From Selaginella moellendorffii (lineage: Eukaryota; Streptophyta; Lycopodiopsida; Selaginellales; Selaginellaceae), in NCBI RefSeq assembly GCF_000143415.4, contig NW_003314315.1, forward strand, positions 881,991 to 945,990: DNA of 64,000 nt, written 5' to 3'. Made by a program: the position numbers and the translations under genes. The notes under the pieces are model-generated. The model was not told the DNA's origin and did no database searches. It saw only the letters and a program-made list of their open reading frames with translations. Below are positions 31,244-42,398 of the stretch, piece after piece. How positions within the stretch are numbered: the stretch's first letter is position 1; every line of letters starts with the position of its first letter.

Positions 31244-33191
31244 ATGCAGCTAAATGGGATTAAGGCCGACCAGTTTGACAAGGATGAGAAACCTGGTAAG
31301 TCCCTTTTGCTTTGTGTTTTCTTTTCACTGGTTCTTTGTCTTGGGAGAACAGTGATCCCAGCGCACCTTGATATGAATGGTAGCAGCCTCGTTACTATGC
31401 AAGGCCCGGGAAAGCTTCCACTCTACTCGAGCTCGAGGTACATAGTCTGTTGGGCTTCTTAGTTTCATTCTTGAGTTTTCTGGTTTTATTTTTCTTTTTC
31501 CTTCTTGGATAGATTGTCAAGAACATCGCAGGCGTTACCATCGTCACAAGTCCCGCCTGCTCAACCTGGAGAACCTGGTCGTAAGCCAGTTCGGCAGCTC
31601 AACTTTTCCTCCATGTGAGAGCATTTTGCCTTCTAGTTTTAAGACGATGGCTGATCCTAGTTCTTATAGACTACCAAGGCCGCCGGTCTACGAGCTCAAA
31701 GAAGTTGCGGCCAAGAAGTGCAAGCAGTGCAATTGTAAAAACACTCGGTGCTTGAAGCTGTAAGTTCATCTATTGCTTTCCGTCCTTTCTACAAGTACTG
31801 AAAGTGTTCTCCTTTTTTACACCAGGTATTGTGAGTGTTTTGCCTCTGGGACTTATTGTGATGGTTGCAATTGCCTTAACTGTTGCAATAACGTCGAGAA
31901 CGAGGCAGTAAGACAAGAGGCAGTGGAGGTAACTTTGGAACGAAATCCAAATGCTTTCAGGCCTAAAATTGCAAACACGCAACATGCGATTCGCGACAGT
32001 GCGGTAAGTGCCTCGGGCATAGATTCAAATTCGTTTATAACTGGTTGTCTTACAGGACGACATGAGATTGGGAAAACATAACAAAGGATGCAACTGCAAA
32101 AAGTCTGGGTGCTTGAAGAAGTATTGCGAATGTTTTCAGGCCAACATTTTGTGCTCAGACAACTGCAAGTGTGTCGACTGCAAGAACTACGACAGCAGCG
32201 ACGAGAGAAGAGCACTATATCAGCCAGATTACAGCCAAAGTACATACCACGGAGGACCACCTCCCTATACAACCTCTGCAACGGGCTCACTGGCCTGCGT
32301 CTCTTCTTCTCCCATGCCTGCAAAGAAGAGAAGGACAAGCGACCTTGTCTTTGTTGGCGAGAGTCTGAAAGTGCAGCAACCAATTTACAGAACGTTACAA
32401 GGAATCCAGGTACGGTATCGAGATTTTCAATCCTAATGCTTAAACGTGTTTTGCTGCAGGACGCAAAGCTTTCTGGTTCCATGCTCCCTCCAAACTCATC
32501 CCTTTCGGCAAAAACCATTCAAACGTATGACCGTTTTTCTTTTCCTTTTTTTCTTGGCATTAATTTATTCCTACGTTCCTTGCGTAGTTCTCTCTTGGCA
32601 GGCGTAGTACAACCAGAGACAGTTTCTGATCTTTGCAATCTTCTGGTCATGGCGTCCGCTGAGGCTGCTAAAGCGATGATCGGTAACACTATGTATGCAA
32701 GCTTGCAATGCACCGTTCTTATATCTTTCTTTGGCTTGCAGCCTCGGGCCCTGTCTCGAAGAGGCCTGCGGAAAATGGACAAGAGGCTGGCTCTGGACAG
32801 GGTGACGAAGATATCCGAGAAAAGCGACCAATGTCACCGGGAACACTAGCGCTGATGTGCGACGAGCAGGATCCACTCTTCACCCCGGCCACGCACGGGG
32901 ACTACGACAAAGAGCTGGCTGCCGAGCAAGAGCGTCTCATTCTCGAAGAGTTTCGTGACTGCCTCCGGAAGATCATCACTGTCGGCAGGAAGCGAGGTAC
33001 ACTGCTGTTCTCACAAACTTTGGTTTTAAACTTTCCTTTTTCCATTTGCAGCCACTCTATTATCTACAGAAGCCGCAAGGAGTGAGCTTTTGGCAGCGAC
33101 TCTTCAAAAGAATCGCGAGTCCCCGGGTGTAGCAGCACAGGCAGATAGTCCTGCTTGGACACAAGATAAGAAACCCACTGTAAACGGCTAA
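31244..33191 (+). CDS. TCX: TSO1/LIN54-like CXC (CPP) DNA-binding protein, ten exons
   Basis: Nuclear DNA-binding protein of the tesmin/TSO1 family, the plant counterpart of LIN54 in the MuvB/DREAM cell-cycle complex. About 471 residues. Exons: 31244-31295, 31353-31437, 31513-31614, 31670-31759, 31826-32003, 32056-32409, 32460-32524, 32588-32682, 32742-32996, 33052-33191; all phases close. Two cysteine-rich CXC units are visible: [20 protein letters not shown] with CDGCNCLNC, then [18 protein letters not shown] with [10 protein letters not shown]. They are joined by the conserved [10 protein letters not shown] linker. The rest is Ser/Pro-rich with basic PAKKRRTS (possible nuclear signal). The N terminus is short for the family, and the start codon is less certain than the rest. 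Confidence 0.88.
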
Positions 33192-33303
33192 ACTCATTCT
33201 TTTTTTCTCTGTTAATTCGATTCCAGTGGAGTTTTCTATAGCGACTTGGTCTTGAAATTATTCAAGTGATCGTTTCCATAAATAAGAACACACAAGGAGT
33301 GAA

Positions 33304-34877
33304 TCACGGCTCTGGCTGCATCTTCTCGGTTTCCTCTCTGATCGACTGGAACAAGACCGACGAGAGGTAACGTTCGCCAAAGCTTGGAAGAATCACCTGC
33401 ATTGTACGCTCTCGATATCATCTCCAGAATGACAACTAGTACACAACTTACCACAATGAGCTTGTTCTCATTCTCGGGTCTCTTCGCAATCCGGATCGCA
33501 GCTGCAACAGCAGCTCCAGATGAAATACCAACCAGCAGTCCTTCCTTGAGAGCAAGCTGCTTTGCCATCTCGACTGCGTCGTTGCTAGAGATCTCCACGA
33601 CCTCGTCGAGAATTCCGACTTCCAAGATCCCGGGAATAAATCCAGCTCCCATTCCTTGAATCTTGTGAGGTCCTGCAAGGTGAGAAAATGGACGAGGTGG
33701 TGATTAAAATGCACAGAATTGACAACCAAATACCTGGTTTGCCACCGGATAAGACGTTGCTCTCAGTTGGCTCCACACCAACAATCTGAAACTCTTGCGT
33801 GAAAAACCGAAAGCTAGAGAGACGGTTGCTTTCTTACTTTGATATTCGGGTTCTTGTCCTTGAGATATCGCCCGGCACCGGTCACAGTACCGCCAGTTCC
33901 AATCCCCGAAACGAAAAAATCGATTTTTCCTTGGGTGTCCTCCCAAATCTCTGGTCCCGTGGTTTCAAAGTGAATCTATAGCAAAAAAGAGGACGAAGAA
34001 GAAAAAGTTAGGTGGTAAAAGAGAATTGGTGATATCTTACTTTCGGATTAGCCGGGTTCTCAAACTGCTGAAGCATGTACGCGTTTGGTGTGTTGCTCAC
34101 GATCTCTTCAGCCTTGGAGACAGCTCCCTTCATGCCTTTGGCAGGATCAGTGAGAACCAGCTCGGCTCCAAATGCCTTGAGTAGAACTCGGCGTTCCATG
34201 CTCATCGACGCGGGCATGGTCAGGATGAGCTTGTAGCCCTTGGCCGCAGCGATGAACGCCAGACCAATTCCAGTGTTTCCACTCGTAGGCTCCACGAGAA
34301 CGCTCTACAGGAAACAAACAGGAGAGCCAACCAAGTTTGGACGAGAAGACCAAGAAATTTTGTTTGTTTTTTTCTACCTTTCCAGGAGAGATGGCACCTT
34401 TGGCCTCGGCATCGGAGATCATGCTCAATCCAATTCGGTCCTTGACACTGCAGCAAGGCTCCATGATCTCCAATTTCGCAGCGATGTTCGCGACGCATCC
34501 TTCCACCACGCTGTTGAGATAAACCATCGGCGTCTTCCCAATCAGCTAGAGACAAAGAAGTCAAACAAAGAAAAAATTGGATCAGATAATGCAAGCAAGA
34601 ATGCCACGATCCAAGAAATTGGTACCTGGGTGACATCCTCGGCGATGTTGAGGCCGCCCTCGCCCGCGGCCGGAGCTGGATCCTTGGCCAGGCTAGCCCG
34701 CAGATTACCTCCTGGAAATGCCGATCGGAGCGCCGGCGATGCGCGGCGCCTCAACACGCCGGGCGGCGCCGCCACGCCGTCGCCGTTGCCAACGCCTAGC
34801 GCCTTCAATCCGGTGTCCATCGCTGCCATGGATTGCTCGCCCTGGAGACCGTGACCCTTGGAGAGCTCTTGGGCCAT
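33304..34877 (-). CDS. OASTL: O-acetylserine (thiol) lyase / cysteine synthase, seven exons
   Basis: PLP enzyme that makes cysteine from O-acetylserine and sulfide; 395 residues. Exons (minus): 34877-34626, 34545-34378, 34304-34041, 33975-33838, 33785-33734, 33672-33452, 33396-33304. All phases close. The first exon, rich in Ala, Arg and Gly, is about 75 residues longer than cytosolic forms and probably a transit peptide (plastid or mitochondrion). Motifs: the PLP lysine in CCSVKDRIG, phosphate/substrate loops [13 protein letters not shown] and [16 protein letters not shown], the beta8A-type segment [14 protein letters not shown], and the C-terminal [28 protein letters not shown] is typical of true cysteine synthase rather than cyanoalanine synthase. 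Convergent with the CXC gene (112 bp between stops). Confidence 0.93.
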
Positions 34878-35556
34878 GGCAAGCGCTTATAAAGCGCCCA
34901 AACAAGAAACTTGAATAGAATTTGCCCTGCGCTTTCGAAAACATTGAGGCACGACTTAGCGAAATATTCCCTTCCAATAGAATGTTCTTACAAAGAATAT
35001 CCATCTTCTTTGATAAGAAAATGCCATCTTCTGGTCGTGAAGGCGGAGGGAGAGGTCGTTTGCAATGCCATCTTGCACGTCAATCTGTTAGATTTATTAA
35101 TTATTGAGGCATCTCTCAGCCCCAATCATGGCTCACTTTTACACTCTAAAGAGCTCAAACACAAAGCAAATAGGGTGGAAACTTAATCTGGTATTTCACC
35201 CTCTTTTCAACACTCACAGAACTTTTGGGGTCACTAGATTTCCTCAGCAGGTGTGTTCGAGCACTGGAATGCACTATAGCACACAAGACACACCAATGGT
35301 GAAACTCTCACCACAGGATATTGCAAGCCTCAAGCCAAACACACAAAGATATGGAAGTTGTTATCATACTTTTAAATATGTTGGTAGACACCTTAGGTGA
35401 GGCCTAGCCTGCCTCATGATTTCTCAACGCTAGCTTACATATTGCCTATGCCATCATCCTCCATACTCACTTGGATCCTAATCACAAATGCCCAATTCCA
35501 AATCCCTCTTGGGCATCATTGAAGATAGCCAAACCCTATACCACAAATTTTGTTGA
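34878..35556. other. Intergenic
   Basis: Upstream side of the cysteine synthase gene. AT-rich with scattered AATATTC/GAATGTTC motifs (34960-35000). Frames on the plus strand (for example around 35104-35400) show no recognisable protein. Nothing else supported. Confidence 0.4.
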
Positions 35557-35880
35557 GCTGGAGCTGGCGGCACTAGCACTGTCTTTGATTGCAAAACAGC
35601 GTTCTTCCTAAGACTGAAATTTCCCAGCCAAGGCTTCACTCAGACGGCCAAAGACGGAGAATTTCTTGCCGTTCTTCCTGAATGGCTCAGCCTGTCTGTC
35701 GCAAACCCCAGCTCATCGCCGGTTTTGTTCTACTCCAAGCTCTCTCAGCTCCAGTTCCTGTCGAGATTGTTCCACAGCAACGACAGGAGGCTCCGCAGTA
35801 GCTTGATGGATCTGCAGAGTGGTATTTCTCAAAGATACATACACAGCATGGCTGCTTGCATTTCTTTTCCTCCCGCCTAG
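35557..35880 (+). other. Orphan coding-like open frame (107 codons, no start)
   Basis: Directly after an in-frame TGA an open frame runs to a TAG at 35878 and reads like protein: FFLRLKFPSQGFTQTAKDGE, then WLSLSVANPSSSPVLFYSKL and LFHSNDRRLRSSLMDLQSG. There is no ATG near the beginning. It may be a 3' exon left from a lost gene. The family is not recognised. Confidence 0.3.
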
Positions 35881-35984
35881 AGTTTACTTAGCAGGCTACG
35901 GGTTGTAGACGCAGACAGTTCCTGAAGGCGGGCGTCCTGAAGTACTTGAAACGAGATGATGCTCCTCTTCCTCGGTCCCTGTTC

Positions 35985-36887
35985 TTACGGGCTGTAGATG
36001 CAGACTGCCTGGACATTGAGGTGGTGCACGCTTGTTGGAAGTTCCAGCCAGGTATGACGCTTGAGATGGAGAGCAACAGGCTTTTCCAGCATCGAGCACG
36101 TCACCGCGCGCATGACTAGCAGATCGCCACCTTGTAGAGGCCAGTCGACCAAGTATGCTGGACACTGTACTGTCTCGTCCTCTGCAAACTGGAACTGGTC
36201 CAGGGTTGCCCACGCTACCGGATTCCAGTGACGCCCGCCGCCTTCTTCTTCCAGCTCCAGCAATACAGTGGCCCCGTCGCACTGGCCAAGCACCATCAGC
36301 TTGTGCCCGTACCGGAACGGATCCACTCTACAGTAAGAGTAGCGGCCTTGAAGACCCTGTGGCAGCGGGAAGTCGTTCCAAGCTTTGGCACCGGGAATTG
36401 GAATTGCAGTCCAGGCCTTAGAGCGAGTATCATAAGCTTGCAACTTGCTACCTGGAAAGATGAGGTCCCCGGTAAGATCAGCCGTCAGTATGCCGCTATT
36501 AGTGGACTCGTTCCAGACTTGGGAGCTCGAGTGCCAAGTATAAACGGTGAAACGTCCAGATCGTATGCGCCTGCAGAGCACGTGAATGCTGAAGTGCTCC
36601 TGGTCGCCTCTCATTTCCAGCTTAACCTGACCCCAGGTGTGCGCCATCACAGGAGAGTTGCTATCGCGCTCTACGGCGGCCATGTTGAGAGCGGGGAGCT
36701 CATGTTGAAATCCGGTGCGAGGATTGCAAACGGCCACCCGCAACTTCCATCGGTAGAGCGAGTCAGACAAGATGTCGTTCCTGTCACACAGCATGCCCGA
36801 GGATGAGGCCATAGGAATGAAGCCCCGCGGCAACAGCCTGTTTGACACCACTCCTACCAGCTGCTCCTCTGGATACCAGGCCAGCAC
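35985..36887 (-). pseudogene. F-box-associated/kelch-like ORF lacking its N terminus
   Basis: A 300-codon open frame with beta-propeller-like spacing of aromatic and Gly residues: LYRWKLRVAVCNPRTGFQHE, FPGSKLQAYDTRSKAWTAIP, YGHKLMVLGQCDGATVLLEL. This resembles the C-terminal half of plant F-box/kelch proteins. The frame has no ATG at the proper place (it opens from a GTG after an upstream TAA), and no F-box is seen. Just upstream a 39-bp tandem repeat lies in a different frame that does have an ATG. A frameshift by repeat expansion could have cut the gene. An earlier exon is the alternative. Confidence 0.5.
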
Positions 36888-36892
36888 GGGCG

Positions 36893-36970
36893 GCTGCTCT
36901 TCCTCTTCCTCGGCTTAGCGCCGTCCGCCATGCTGCTCTTCCTCTTCCTCGGCTTAGCGCCGTCCGCCGT
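36893..36970 (-). repeat. 39-bp tandem duplication upstream of the kelch-like ORF
   Basis: The unit beginning GCTGCTCTTCCTCTTCCTCG occurs at 36893 and 36932 with one or two differences. On the minus strand one frame reads MKRSSTADGAKPRKRKSS then MADGAKPRKRKSS, which looks like an N terminus but is out of frame with the ORF downstream. Confidence 0.85.
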
Positions 36971-37644
36971 GCTGCTCCTCTTCATTGCCAACCCTAAGGG
37001 AATGGCCCTTCATTTATACCTAGTGTTGCCATAAATAATTATATTACCCGGGGGACAATTGGAATCAAATTTGATACCAAATAGAATGAAGTTCAAGCTC
37101 AGACATTGGAATACCACCTAGCCACCATGGCTTTCACAATCTTGCTTTGAACTCATTCGCTTTCACTAGAATACTCTGCAAACCATTATAAACATGAAAA
37201 ACGTGTGAAGTACTCACCATAGTTCGCACTACTGAAACACTTATCATCCATTGCCTCGATATCCTCCCTTGGCTCCACATCGAAAAGCTGATCATAATAA
37301 GCGCTTGTACTCTCAGGAAAGTGTCCAGTCCTCTCTCATCCTTTCTCCATTGCTTGGTTTCTGGCTGCCAAGTTAGCTATCTGTCACCCGCAGCATTAAA
37401 AGATCACAACAAAACTTGCCTCACCTCACTGACAGCCATCTCAATCCATTCCCAGTTTGCTCGAACTTTTGCGCTACTATGGTCGATCGAGTTGGCTTGG
37501 CCGCAGGAGTGGCTTTCATCGCTCCTTCCGCTCAAACTCATCAGATTTTTTCCCCAACCTCAGCCACCAGATAAGTCATTGCCTGGGCAGATGCTCTAAA
37601 GCGACGCAAAGTGAATAGAGTCCCTAGAACGAAAGGCATGCTGC
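36971..37644. other. Intergenic
   Basis: No gene recognised. AT-rich near 37020-37250, moderately balanced after that. A plus-strand frame at 37321-37599 has no family features. Confidence 0.35.
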
Positions 37645-37905
37645 TCAGAGAATACCTCGAGATAAAGGGACGAGCTTGCGAGCTGTGCTTACAGCTTTGT
37701 ACACTGCCAGCTCGTCGTTTCCGTCAACTCTGATGCTTGTCATGCAATAGCCTCGGCCTCTCACCGCTATTCCATTGCCTGGAGCATTCAAGAAGTTGTC
37801 AAGCAAACTAGATGGATAGAGTGCTTGCCTTTGTAATGCGCGAATGAACACGTGAGCGCTCTTCTTGACCTCAATAGTAGGATCTGTCTGGTCCACCTGG
37901 CATGC
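37645..37905 (-). pseudogene. Branched-chain 2-oxoacid dehydrogenase E1-alpha fragment
   Basis: The minus strand reads GIAVRGRGYCMTSIRVDGND followed by ELAVYKAVSTARKL. This matches the TPP-binding region of BCKDH E1-alpha (…IRVDGNDALAVY…). A piece before it (DQTDPTIEVKKSAHVFIRAL) may be another exon of unknown origin, possibly joined through a CTCCAG splice acceptor. No other part of the enzyme is present, so this is a fragment. Confidence 0.5.
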
Positions 37906-38102
37906 AAGAAGTGGAAAACAAGAATATAAGAAAAAAAAAAAAGAAGTAAATAAACATACTTGCAGAAGTAACCGTTCTCTGAAACAGCGGTCTCGCTGCT
38001 ACTTGCGAGCAGGAAAACCAGCCTTTGCTAGCTTTCGATCCTGGTAGCGTTCTTCTAAAAAACCACCAGTCACTACTAACCCTCTAAAGAATGAGGTTGA
38101 TA

Positions 38103-38278
38103 GACAGTGGTGGAGACACCAATGTCTTTTAGAAGGTTCACGATGCCTTTTGAGGCCATCATGGATTCTGGGGCTCTAAATCTCCAGAAAAGGACGACCA
38201 GAGGAAGGAGGAAAGTGGACAAGCCGAACCTGCTCATGATCAAGTTGCTGCTGCTGTTGCAGACGTATCTTTAAAGGA
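38103..38278 (+). repeat. Dispersed ~175-bp repeat, copy 1
   Basis: The segment from ACAGTGGTGGAGACACCAAT to TATCTTTAAAGG is about 93% identical by eye to 46383-46552. In one frame it reads MPFEAIMDSGALNLQKRTTR, but stops follow. It lies next to the MCM3 remnant here and alone at the other site. Confidence 0.85.
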
Positions 38279-38295
38279 CTCGTTTATTTTGTTAG

Positions 38296-40160
38296 GATGA
38301 CCACGGGAATCTCTTGGTGACTGAGTTTAACTATCAAGTCTTGTCGATTCAAGAAATGCCACAGCTTCCGTGCTCTGTGGATGTTATAGTAGAGGATGAT
38401 CTTGTCGATGTTTGCAAGCCAGGTGAGCTTGTTTCTATCATCTAATCTAAAGGCAAATCTAAAGGGAGCATCAACGGTGTTTTCAGGTGAGACTCTCCAG
38501 CTGACAAAGCTGCTTATGCTCCACAAATGAAGATCTCAAAAACATTCGAACCATTGGAAACAGGGAGGATTCGTTTAATTCACTTGCGGAGTCGCTTGCA
38601 CCTTCAACATGTGGTCATTCCCTGATCAAGAAAGCCATGCTTCTTTTGCTTATCGGTGGACTGGATCTAGAAATGGCACGCATACGTGGGTGAGCATCTC
38701 GTACGGAACGCTATATAGTTTCTCTAAGGTTATTTTGTTGCAGTGACATCAGTGTCCTCCTGGTTGGGGACCCTTGTTACAAGCAATTATGAGCATTGCA
38801 CCATTTGCAATTTCTACTACTGGCCAAGGATCGTCTCAGCTGCTGTAACATCCGATCAAGAGACTGGTAGGCCTTTTTAATGTTTTCTCAAAACTTGTGG
38901 CTTGACTCTTTTCATCCTCAGGTGAAAGACGCCTTGAAGCAGGAGCAATGATGCTGGCGGAAGGTCCGTGGTCTGTATAGACGAGTTTGACAAACTGAGC
39001 GACTTTCAGCGCGTTGCCATTAAGGTATGGAACAACAAACAGTCACGATAGCCAAGGCTCGTTGCAGTGTCGTGGCTGCAGCGAATCCTATCTATGGAAC
39101 TGTAAGTCTTGAACGCAATACTGCAGTATGATCGATCACTTACTCCTACAAATACTATCGGGCTTCCGGACTCTACTGTCACGATTCGACTTATTGTTTA
39201 TTGTGCTTGATCAAATGGATGCAGATAGTGACTGCCAAATTTCTGAGCAATGCACCGTTTTCGAGCACCCGGCGAAGGCGGAGGTAAATAGCGAGGCCAG
39301 TATTTTTTGGAATAATGACGATGGCTTTTCAGGTCTGCCAGGCGGTGCTGCAAGAAGTGTCGAGGATGATGAGCATGAACTAGGGACTACGATATTTGTG
39401 AAGTATAATCGTTTCCTGCACGGGGCAAACAAGTTTTTGAAGTTCAAAAATTCTGCCAAGACTCACGAACCAAAGCTAACTGAATGAAGAGGTAAGTCTC
39501 TCCCTCTGGCGTCGTTGGTACTTTGATTCGCATGCTTTGCAGGCCTTACGCAATTATGCGAATTCGTAGTTCTGACTTACGTGAATAACTGGGTTCACTC
39601 TCCCATGTTTTCTCCAGATATGAGGCACTTTGCCAAGCACGCTTGAGACCATGATACGTCTTTGAACAGCACACTCAAAGCTCAAGTCAAGTATGGTGTT
39701 TATTCCTCACGAATGACATGATAACTTCGTGTCTCTTTTTTGCAGGTGCTGAAGGAGGACTTGAAAGCAGCTCTAAGAGTAATGAGATTTGCTACATATG
39801 ACGAAGAGCTAAACGAGATGGAAAAGCGAGAGAGGAACGAAAACAGGATGCGGAACAGAAAACCCCCAGGTACACAGAGGTATGTTTGATCAGTCCTTAT
39901 CTGCTCTTTTGCAGGTGGCACAGCTGAGCCTCCAATAACAAGGTCCATTTTATTCACATTTAGGAGTATTATTATCAGTGCCGAACTATTCTTTTCCCAG
40001 TGATTGGAGACGCCGCAGACACTCCTCAAAGCGTTCAAGCTCTAGAAGATGTCACGGTGTCACAATTCTCAAAGATGGTTCGTTTGAAAGGTTGTTGTTT
40101 ATCTTTGTTTCCAGGATTGACGAGTTTAATCCCAAACTAGGACAACATCTCCAGTTCAAT
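38296..40160 (+). pseudogene. MCM3: MCM3 replication-helicase pseudogene
   Basis: Pieces of the MCM3 subunit of the replicative helicase appear in order along the plus strand. They are [20 protein letters not shown] with [36 protein letters not shown]; a damaged Walker A region (VLLVGDP followed by a stop); a GERRLEAGAM-like segment, then VCIDEFDKL.DFQRVA; SRFDLLFIVLDQMDADSD; FVKYNRFLHG; LKAALRVMRFATYDEELNEM. Several splice sites survive, so it was copied as genomic DNA, not by retroposition. Frameshifts, stops and a missing N terminus show that it is dead. Confidence 0.82.
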
Positions 40161-40200
40161 TGATTGGAGTGCATGGCACCATTCTCACCCGAGGAGTTGC

Positions 40201-40310
40201 TCGGGAAATTAGAAAATCTAGGAAGAATATTCTAGAGAATATTCGTCAAAAGGTTCTCTGTAATATTCTCTAGAATGTTCTTTAAAATATTCACATCCCC
40301 AACACCACTT
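40201..40310. other. Cluster of GAATATTC palindromes
   Basis: GAATATTC occurs at 40225-40232 and 40237-40244, followed by related AATATTC, GAATGTTC and AATATTC motifs, all in one 100-bp stretch. Purpose unknown. Confidence 0.5.
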
Positions 40311-40354
40311 TAAATCCCATCAACACCTTTTTTATTAGGTGAACACCATGAGGA

Positions 40355-40620
40355 AGATGCAGGATTTGGTACTCCAGGGGGATGCATTGGTGATGCATCC
40401 AGAGCGCTAGGCACAAGCTCGGAGCCTGAGGCAGGCAAGAGTAGTAGCCAATCGGCGGGTGAGAGCAGCCAGTCATGCTCAACCTGGGAATTCCAGGGCA
40501 AGTCTCCAGCCCCAGGCTGCCAATCCTCCGGTGCTAGCAGCAACAATGGCAGAAGTGCCCTTTGGCTTGGCAGCAGTGGTGGGAACAGGGAACGTGGCAA
40601 ACTTGGCAATAGTGCTTCTT
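40355..40620 (+). other. Ser/Gly-rich coding-like stretch
   Basis: One frame reads GFGTPGGCIGDASRALGTSS and continues with Ser/Gly/Gln-rich sequence (SSNNGRSALWLGSSGGN) into the minisatellite. It may be an exon of an unknown gene together with the open frame at 41308-41595 (end: AESDDLLELLE). No family is recognised. Confidence 0.25.
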
Positions 40621-40860
40621 GGCTCTTGTGATCCTACCACTCCCACTGAGGGATGATCTGAGTGGAAGAAGATTAACTTTAGCTTTTATGATCTTGCCAT
40701 TCTCACTGATGGATGATCTGGGTAGAAGAAAAGTGTTTTTGGCCCTTGTGAGATTCTGCTATTCCCATTGATGGATGATCTAGGTGGAAGAAGAGTGTTT
40801 TTGGCTTTTGTGATCCTACCACTCCCACTAATAGATGATCTGGCTAGAAGAAGAATGTCA
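40621..40860 (+). repeat. ~60-bp minisatellite, four units, forward
   Basis: Four diverged units of about 60 bp, each with ATCCTACCACTCCCACTG.. and GGATGATCTGGGTAGAAGAA-like parts. The same unit occurs in the opposite orientation at 41161-41340. Confidence 0.88.
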
Positions 40861-41160
40861 CAAAGGAATCAACAGCACTACTGCTATGGCTGCCAAGGAG
40901 GCTAGAAGTCCTTCTAGAGGAATTCCGACAGTGACAATGGCTATGACATGAGCGACAAAAACAAGTTGAGTGGGGGAGAGAAACTATGAGAGATCCAAGT
41001 ACCTAGGTTGTAGCTTCTACTGCGCCCCATGCTGCCATAGCTTGGGCAGATAGAGCTTGAGCAGCCAAATATGCTGCCGGACATCCTACCACGGAGTGTC
41101 TTCTGCTAGTGACACTGCAAAAGCCCTTTGTGCAAAAGCCATTGCTTCCACTGTCATGCC

Positions 41161-41340
41161 CCTTGCTTTCGCCCAGATCATCCATCAGTGGGAGTGGCGG
41201 GATCACAAGAGCTAGAGGCACTCTTTTTCCACCCAGATCATCTATCAATGGCAATGGTAGGATCATAAGAGCTAGAGGCACTTTTCTTCAACTCAGATCA
41301 TTCATCAGTGGCAATGTCGGGATCACAAGAGCCAAAGGCA
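41161..41340 (-). repeat. 60-bp minisatellite, three units, inverted
   Basis: Three units of exactly 60 bp carrying CAGATCATCCATCAGTGG and GGGATCACAAGAGCTAGAGG. They are reverse complements of the array at 40621-40860. Confidence 0.9.
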
Positions 41341-41595
41341 CCTGGTCCAATTTCAAGCAACAGTATGCAGAACCCTACAAGCTGTGGGGTGAATTGTGTG
41401 GGAGCGTGGCCAAAGAAGGCTGAAAAGGCTGAAGGAACGTCTCCAGGTGGCAATGGATACAATGCTGATGGAGCGTCTAGTGATTGGCCACAACTTGACA
41501 TCCCCATCCCCCCCTGTCCTATTGCCATCGATTCCCTTCCAGAGATCCCCAGCTTTGGAGCTGAATCTGACGATCTCCTTGAGCTCCTGGAGTAG
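41308..41595 (+). CDS. Open frame of 95 codons, uncertain
   Basis: ATG-started frame that leaves the minisatellite and reads QLDIPIPPCPIAIDSLPEIP, ending in an acidic leucine-rich tail (ESDDLLELLE). The end has the look of a real C terminus or activation domain. No family recognised; it may be the last exon of a gene whose first part lies at 40355-40620. Confidence 0.25.
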   Translation: MAMSGSQEPKAPGPISSNSMQNPTSCGVNCVGAWPKKAEKAEGTSPGGNGYNADGASSDWPQLDIPIPPCPIAIDSLPEIPSFGAESDDLLELLE

Positions 41596-41699
41596 ACAGA
41601 AATTATACGATTCGTTCATTGTCTTCTCGTGTGTTCTTCTGCTCCTTGTCTTTGCCGTTCGCATTAGAATGTTGCCCGTGAAGATAAGCACTGTGTGTT

Positions 41700-42286
41700 C
41701 TTCAAATTCGTTTCCAGAGAAACCATCCAAGCTTATGGCTCTCGACAGTGCAGCGAGGAGCTTTATTGCGAGAGAGCGGACTTGAGCTCCCTAGGCCAGC
41801 CCCCGGAGCTTTTCGGTGACGCTTTCGGGCCAGACGCTCATTCATCGCTGACGATCCACCTTGTCCAGAGCCGGATCTTGTGCTGGGATCAAGTCCTCAC
41901 TCGGATGGCATGGGAATCACCTTACTGCTCCAGGATGAGGTAGAGGGTCTCCAGATAAGAAAGAATGGCGAGTGGAAGCCTGTGAACTCCATGCCAGATG
42001 CATTCGTCGTCAACATTGGAGATAGGTAACTTAGAGAGTACCTTGCCTTTCCATCTTTCAAGTTGCCGTGGTGTCGCAAGTGATGAGCAATGGAATAGAT
42101 AAGAGTGTGGAGCACCGAGTAACCTCCGGAGGTGCACGAATATCGGCGGCTTTCTTCTTTTCACCCGGCTTTGAAGCGGTTCTCAAGCCCTTGGTGCCGG
42201 ACGAAAAGCCTCTCCTCAGGGAGCTTACTTTCGGGGAGTTTATCGCCGCGTATATGGGCAATGCGCTCAACGCAGAAGAACTATGA
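41700..42286 (+). pseudogene. 2-oxoglutarate/Fe(II) dioxygenase remnant
   Basis: Parts of a plant 2OG dioxygenase of the DOXC kind: [16 protein letters not shown]; then the HxD iron motif in [20 protein letters not shown] followed by [20 protein letters not shown] and VNIGDR; after an intron-like gap, MSNGIDKSVEHRVTSGGARI with the second iron His, and AAFFFSPGFEAVLKPLVPDE. The pieces lie in different frames, and the N-terminal half is absent or unreadable. The 2-oxoglutarate-binding RxS is altered (ARISAAF). Best read as a pseudogene; a misassembled real gene is possible. Confidence 0.68.
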
Positions 42287-42398
42287 AAAGCAGTGCCGCA
42301 TACCTATATGTCTAGACCACTTTTGAGGTCAAAAGTCGTCAACAAGGTCAAACAAAAACTGTTCATCATTCACATTTGAGATGAAATATCCATATTGT

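Noticed and set aside
38296-40160. MCM3 region as a functional gene
   Set aside because: The Walker A part is broken by a stop, several frames shift, and the N-terminal domain is absent.
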